A stretch of 19,149 nt of DNA from UBA1100 sp964533265 (GTDB lineage: Bacteria; Verrucomicrobiota; Verrucomicrobiia; Limisphaerales; UBA1100): positions 1-19,149 of the forward strand of contig CAZHJW010000030.1 of assembly GCA_964533265.1 (NCBI GenBank). The letters run 5' to 3'. Numbering within the stretch: position 1 is the first letter of the stretch; each line of letters opens with the position of its first letter. Positions 15,552 through 19,149 of this stretch are shown here, piece after piece. The notes under the pieces are model-generated. The model saw only the letters and a program-made list of their open reading frames with translations. It had not been told where the DNA came from and searched no databases. Both the position numbers and the translations under genes were made by a program.

Positions 15552-17677
15552 GCAGCGCTTTGGTCCTGCACTGGAGATGGGGCGGGCTCGAAGTCTTTTA
15601 TCGGTTGGGCATGCTTGTTGTTTCCCTCTTGGGCCAACTCCAAAAACCTAATTTGACTACGTGAAGGCGATTCGTTTTTTCCGGGACCAAGCTGAACGTA
15701 GGAGCCATCAGACTGCAGTAAATGTGCCTTCACGTTGTCACTCAGATGAATGGGCAAGATTTCATTTAGAATCCGGTTTTTTAGGGACATGTCTTCCACC
15801 GGAAAGGCAACCTCAATCCGTTTTTGAAAATTGCGATGCATCCAGTCACCACTCCCCACAAAAACCTCAGGGTTTCCTGCATTCTCAAACTGATAAATTC
15901 TACTATGCTCAAGAAACCGATCAACAATGCTACGGACAGTAATGTTCTTGCTAAATTCAGGCACTCCGGGACGAAGACAACAGATACCGCGGACAATAAG
16001 ATCAATTTTCACGCCAGCTTGGCTGGCTTCATAGAGAGCTTCAATTACAGGTTTGTCCACCAGCGAATTCATTTTAGCAGTAATGCGTGCAGGCTTGCCC
16101 TCGCGGAAGTGTTCGGTCTCGCGTTGTATCAGCTCTAGGGTATGCGATTGAAATTCAAATGGAGCCACGATCAGTTTATGGGTCCCTTCGAATTCACAGA
16201 AACCGGTTAACAGATTGAAAACAGCAGCTGCATCATTTCCATAGTCATCACGGCAGGTCATCATTCCCAAATCCGTATACAACTTCGCTGTGGATGGATT
16301 GTAGTTCCCTGTTGCTATATGAAGATATCGGCGGAGTCGGCCCTCTTCTTGCCGTACAATCATACAAAGCTTGGAATGAATTTTGTACCCCCTTAATCCG
16401 TAACTGACATGTACGCCCGCTTCCTCCATCTCTCTGGCACGGCGGATGTTACTGGCCTCGTCGAAACGGGCTTTGAGCTCCACAATCACTGCCACCTCCT
16501 TGCCATTTTGTGCGGCTTTCATTAAGGCGCTAGCGATTCGAGGATCGCTTCCGGTACGGTACAACGTTTGCTTAATTGCAAGCACCTTGGGATCGTCGGC
16601 GGCCTGGTTCAAAAGATCGACCACGCACTCGAAACTCTCATAAGGATGATGTAAGAGAACATCCTGATTCTTGATTACCTCAAAGATGTCGTTTTGATTC
16701 TTGAAAACCGACGAGGGAGGTGGCAAAAAGTGGTCATCACGCAATTCAGGGGAGTGATCTCCCTCCAGGAGACCGTTCAAGTGTATGGGATTTACCGGCC
16801 CCTCAATGCGGTAAAGGTCATCCTCAGATAGTTCCATTGCCTCCAACAGTTCACAGATCAAGTCTTCGGGTGCATCGTGATCTATCTCAAGGCGTACAGC
16901 GTGCCCCTTCCGCCGGTTGCGCAGTTCATTTTCAATCGCCTTGAGAATGTTATCTGCATCTTCCTCATCCACGTACAGCTCGCTGTTGCGAGTTACCCGA
17001 AAACGCCAGGCACCCATTACTTTGTTGCCCGGGAAGAGGGACTCGATAAAATACGAAATGATGTCAGCTAAGAATACATACTCGTGTGCTGATTCTCCCT
17101 CTGGTAGCTGCACCAGACGCGGGATGACGCGAGGCACCTGTACGATGCAGAGACGTTGCTCAATCCCGCGTTTACTCTTGCGTTCAACACGTGCGATAAC
17201 ATTCAATGACTTGTTGAGGATCAGAGGAAATGCCTTCGAGGGATCTACAGCTAGTGGTGTGAGAACTGGCCTTACCTTTTCGTTAAAGAATTCCTCCACC
17301 CAGATCCGGTTATCGTCTGAAAGATGATCCAACTCGTGGAAACAAAACCCATTTTCGTATAATTGGGGTTGTAACTCCTCGCGCCAGCATCGGAAGAGGT
17401 CGTCGACCATTCGATGAATTCGCAACGAGGCGGCTTGATAGGTTTCGGTGGCCGTCCGTCCGTCCAGGCTGCGTTTCACGCCCGAACTTTCAATTTGCTG
17501 CTTCAATCCGGCGATGCGCACCTCAAAAAACTCGTCCAAATTTGAGTTGGCGATACAAAAGAATTTCAGACGTTCGAGCAGCGGGTTGGTGGAATCCAGG
17601 GCTTCCTCCATCACTCGCTGGTTAAATTCCAACCAGCTGAGCTCTCTATTGATGAAATGGGAAGGGACACTACTCAT
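15548..17677 (-). CDS. ppk1: Polyphosphate kinase 1
   Basis: This 709-residue PPK1 reversibly transfers the terminal phosphate of ATP to inorganic polyphosphate. All four regions are present: the N domain from the start (FINRELSWLEFNQRV, then NLDEFFEVR at 46-54), the middle domain (about 120-310), and two C-terminal PLD-like domains (about 325-695). The phospho-acceptor His lies in YKIHSK (H434) and the second conserved His in YLHIATGNYNP (H453), nearly the same numbering as the E. coli enzyme (435 and 454). RFLEHSRIYQF (587-597) carries the third conserved His. Length is typical. The start fits the family N-terminus, although no ribosome-binding site is visible upstream. It is convergent with the ROK kinase and divergent from the PQQ-like gene, so it is probably transcribed alone from the AT-rich spacer. 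Confidence 0.97.
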   Translation of the reverse strand: MSSVPSHFINRELSWLEFNQRVMEEALDSTNPLLERLKFFCIANSNLDEFFEVRIAGLKQQIESSGVKRSLDGRTATETYQAASLRIHRMVDDLFRCWREELQPQLYENGFCFHELDHLSDDNRIWVEEFFNEKVRPVLTPLAVDPSKAFPLILNKSLNVIARVERKSKRGIEQRLCIVQVPRVIPRLVQLPEGESAHEYVFLADIISYFIESLFPGNKVMGAWRFRVTRNSELYVDEEDADNILKAIENELRNRRKGHAVRLEIDHDAPEDLICELLEAMELSEDDLYRIEGPVNPIHLNGLLEGDHSPELRDDHFLPPPSSVFKNQNDIFEVIKNQDVLLHHPYESFECVVDLLNQAADDPKVLAIKQTLYRTGSDPRIASALMKAAQNGKEVAVIVELKARFDEASNIRRAREMEEAGVHVSYGLRGYKIHSKLCMIVRQEEGRLRRYLHIATGNYNPSTAKLYTDLGMMTCRDDYGNDAAAVFNLLTGFCEFEGTHKLIVAPFEFQSHTLELIQRETEHFREGKPARITAKMNSLVDKPVIEALYEASQAGVKIDLIVRGICCLRPGVPEFSKNITVRSIVDRFLEHSRIYQFENAGNPEVFVGSGDWMHRNFQKRIEVAFPVEDMSLKNRILNEILPIHLSDNVKAHLLQSDGSYVQLGPGKNESPSRSQIRFLELAQEGNNKHAQPIKDFEPAPSPVQDQSAA

Positions 17678-17702
17678 GAAAACGGGGACCGAAGCCTACC
17701 AG

Positions 17703-17732
17703 ATTTTATTCCACGAAAACAGTCTTATTGAA
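17703..17732 (-). promoter_or_regulatory. Weak candidate promoter for ppk1
   Basis: On the minus strand TAAAAT (17703-17708) matches 5 of 6 bases of a sigma-70 -10 box. TTCAAT (17727-17732) lies 18 nt upstream but matches the -35 consensus at only half its positions. The distance to the ppk1 start is about 25 nt. AT-rich DNA yields such matches easily, so confidence is low. Confidence 0.2.
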
Positions 17733-17937
17733 GCAGAAAACTCGGAAAACATTAAATTTAGGTCAAATTTAGACAAAATGCAGTATTTCTGTTTCAGAAG
17801 GGTTTTATTAAAACGCACAAAACCACATAATATTCAGTTATTACACAGATTTTATTCCCACGTCCTTTTAAGGCCATTGTTGTTGTAAAGCGCTGAATAA
17901 CAAGGGTTTATGAGGGCCTAAGCCGAGGAGGTTGGGT

Positions 17938-17957
17938 TTATCCGCACATTATCCACA
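17938..17957 (+). promoter_or_regulatory. Pair of DnaA-box-like 9-mers
   Basis: TTATCCGCA (17938-17946) and TTATCCACA (17949-17957) are direct repeats whose starts are 11 bp apart, about one helical turn. The second is a perfect match to the classic DnaA box and the first differs by one base. They lie in a divergent spacer next to AT-rich DNA, 48 bp upstream of the PQQ-like gene. They could be a DnaA-regulated promoter element, a DnaA titration site or part of a replication origin; no dnaA or other replication gene is in view. Confidence 0.5.
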
Positions 17958-18004
17958 TAAAAAATGGGCTTTTCGCTAACAAAGCCGGCCGATATATTTT
18001 TTCC

Positions 18005-19149
18005 ATGCGCACCATTGTCAGTATGTTCCTTACCATCAGCTTTATTGCCAGTGCCGATGATTGGCCAAATTGGCGTGGGCCCAATCATAATGGAATTTCG
18101 CAGGAGAAAGTACCAAAAGCAAATTTTAGTGAGATTGCATGGCGCAAAAAAATTGGTGTGGGGTTTTCGAGCATGTCGGTTTCCAAAGGACGCTTATTTG
18201 CACTGGGTAGCACGGGGAAAAAACGGGGAAATGAAGAGACATTTTATTGTATGGATTCGGGTTCAGGGAAAATTCTCTGGAAAGATACTTACCCGGCTGC
18301 GCTAGTGGATTATCTGCATGAAGGCGGTCCGTGTGCTTCCCCGACCGTCGATGGTAAACGCGTTTACGGCCTCAGCAAATCAGGCCGTTTGGTTTGTTAC
18401 GATACGGCAACCGGTAAAAAGCACTGGATAGCGGACCTCATGGCCAAGGCCGACCTGCCTCGTCCCCCAGAGTGGGGATTTGCCGCTTCCCCGTTGATAT
18501 TAGGCGATAGGATTATTGTTGAGGCTACCTTTTCCTGTGCCCTCGATAAGACCACAGGGAAGGAAATTTGGCGCAGTAAAGTGTATAAACCGGCATATGG
18601 TTCGCCCGTATCTTTTCAATTCAAGGGAAGAACTTACCTAGCCACCCTCAAAACCGATGGGTTGGTGATTCTTGATGCGGCTACAGGGAAAACGATTGCT
18701 TTCCAGGATTGGCGGACTTCTTTTCGAACCAATTCAACCACGCCCATTGTTATTGGCAACAAGGTCTTTATTTCGACCGGGTATCGGCGCGGGTGCGCGC
18801 TTTTTGAATTCACTGGAAGTACCCTCAAACAGGTTTATACCAACAAGAACCTGAGTAACCATATGAATAACTCCGTGGTATTGGGGGAATATCTCTATGG
18901 GTTTGATGGTAACACCCATCAGGCAGGCCCCAAAGAGCTCGTTTGCATGAGGCTGGCTGACGGGAAAGTGCAGTGGCGAGTTGACGGCTACCGGTGCGGC
19001 TCCCTCATGGCGGTGCAGGATAGGCTCCTTGTTTTGAGTGAGACAGGTAATTTGGTGATGGGCCCTGCCTCTCACAGGGGCTTTAAGCCGTCTACCCAGG
19101 CCCAAATCCTCCGGGGACGTTGTTGGACCGTTCCCATTTTAGCCAATGG
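18005..19149 (+). CDS. Secreted PQQ-like beta-propeller protein, 3' end outside the window
   Basis: The frame opens at ATG 18005 and stays open for 381 codons to the window edge, so the C-terminus is missing. Residues 1-17 form a short signal peptide ending ASA. The mature N-terminus DDWPNWRGPNHNGIS is a hallmark of PQQ-binding-like (PQQ_2) propeller proteins common in Planctomycetota and Verrucomicrobiota. Blade signatures of the D-x-x-(T/S)-G-K-x-x-W kind occur at about 84-92, 133-141, 181-189 and 318-324, with a partial one at 224-230. The last visible residues, GRCWTVPILAN, match the usual start of the closing blade, so little is probably missing. No quinone-dehydrogenase catalytic residues were identified, so a binding or scaffold role is as likely as an enzyme. 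The start has no ribosome-binding site; TATATT at 17993 is too close to serve as its -10 unless the mRNA is nearly leaderless. Confidence 0.88.
   Translation, partial: MRTIVSMFLTISFIASADDWPNWRGPNHNGISQEKVPKANFSEIAWRKKIGVGFSSMSVSKGRLFALGSTGKKRGNEETFYCMDSGSGKILWKDTYPAALVDYLHEGGPCASPTVDGKRVYGLSKSGRLVCYDTATGKKHWIADLMAKADLPRPPEWGFAASPLILGDRIIVEATFSCALDKTTGKEIWRSKVYKPAYGSPVSFQFKGRTYLATLKTDGLVILDAATGKTIAFQDWRTSFRTNSTTPIVIGNKVFISTGYRRGCALFEFTGSTLKQVYTNKNLSNHMNNSVVLGEYLYGFDGNTHQAGPKELVCMRLADGKVQWRVDGYRCGSLMAVQDRLLVLSETGNLVMGPASHRGFKPSTQAQILRGRCWTVPILAN

Larger units (their letters stand above)
17678..18004. other. Divergent intergenic spacer, partly AT-rich
   Basis: This 327-nt stretch separates the starts of ppk1 (minus) and the PQQ-like gene (plus). 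The part at 17760-17850 is only about 30 percent G+C by hand count, well below the flanking genes. It contains two DnaA-box-like 9-mers (annotated separately), a 6-bp hairpin GGCTTT/AAAGCC (17967-17972 with 17981-17986, 8-nt loop) and TATATT at 17993-17998. A plus-strand frame from 17676 to 17888 could encode 70 residues, but its composition is that of translated AT-rich noncoding DNA, so it is not called a gene. Confidence 0.7.

Noticed and set aside
17676..17888. Plus-strand 70-codon frame with an AAGGGA 8 nt upstream of its ATG, divergent from ppk1.
   Set aside because: The ribosome-binding-like bases lie inside ppk1, the product is rich in residues expected from AT-rich noncoding DNA, and it resembles no family I recognise.
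17967..17986. GGCTTT/AAAGCC hairpin as a terminator.
   Set aside because: It has only 6 bp, the T-run comes 11 nt later, and it sits upstream of a gene start where no plus-strand transcript is expected to end.
17964..18305. Plus-strand 113-codon frame overlapping the start of the PQQ-like gene.
   Set aside because: The overlapping frame from 18005 encodes a recognisable signal peptide and PQQ-like propeller, so this one is a shadow.

Overview
The window looks like a chromosomal segment of a Verrucomicrobiota bacterium, with Planctomycetota as the main alternative. The evidence is the dense set of families expanded in those phyla: DUF1501, DUF1549 (PSCyt2), DUF1553 (PSD1), PSCyt1 cytochrome domains, PPC-domain secreted proteins, WD40 proteins with an N-terminal haem domain, and a PQQ-like propeller protein with an N-terminal DWPNWRGP motif. 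Base composition is moderate and even, except for one strongly AT-rich intergenic stretch near the right end. No IS element, phage gene, CRISPR array, tRNA or rRNA was seen.

Region 1 (1-14459, all plus strand) is one long, tightly packed probable operon. It starts with the last codons of a DUF1501 protein (1-74), then three complete DUF1501 paralogues (92-1378, 1397-2698, 2776-4134), a di-haem DUF1549/DUF1553 protein with Ig-like domains (4161-6635), a fourth complete DUF1501 (6651-8066), a secreted PPC-domain protein (8123-10840) and a 1202-residue PSCyt1/WD40 protein (10851-14459). Intergenic gaps are 10-77 nt. The four DUF1501 proteins have twin-arginine-type N-termini and the other three have Sec-type signal peptides, so every product seems to work outside the cytoplasm. 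The gene set suggests a haem-containing extracytoplasmic assembly with several DUF1501 subunits; its reaction is unknown and I do not assign one.

The most distinctive protein is that encoded at 10851-14459. After a haem domain it has two groups of seven WD40-like units, enough for two seven-bladed propellers, joined by roughly 415 residues of Ala/Lys/Glu-rich, predicted helical sequence. A shorter segment of the same composition lies in the neighbouring PPC protein, which hints at helical contact between them.

Region 2 (14460-17677) holds a ROK-family sugar kinase (plus strand) and polyphosphate kinase ppk1 (minus strand), convergent and overlapping by 4 bp at their stop codons. The ROK protein keeps the ATP-loop and catalytic Asp motifs but lacks the family's usual zinc-ligand residues.

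Region 3 (17678-19149) begins with a 327-nt divergent, partly very AT-rich spacer containing two direct DnaA-box-like 9-mers 11 bp apart. It is followed by a secreted PQQ-like beta-propeller gene (18005 to beyond the window end).
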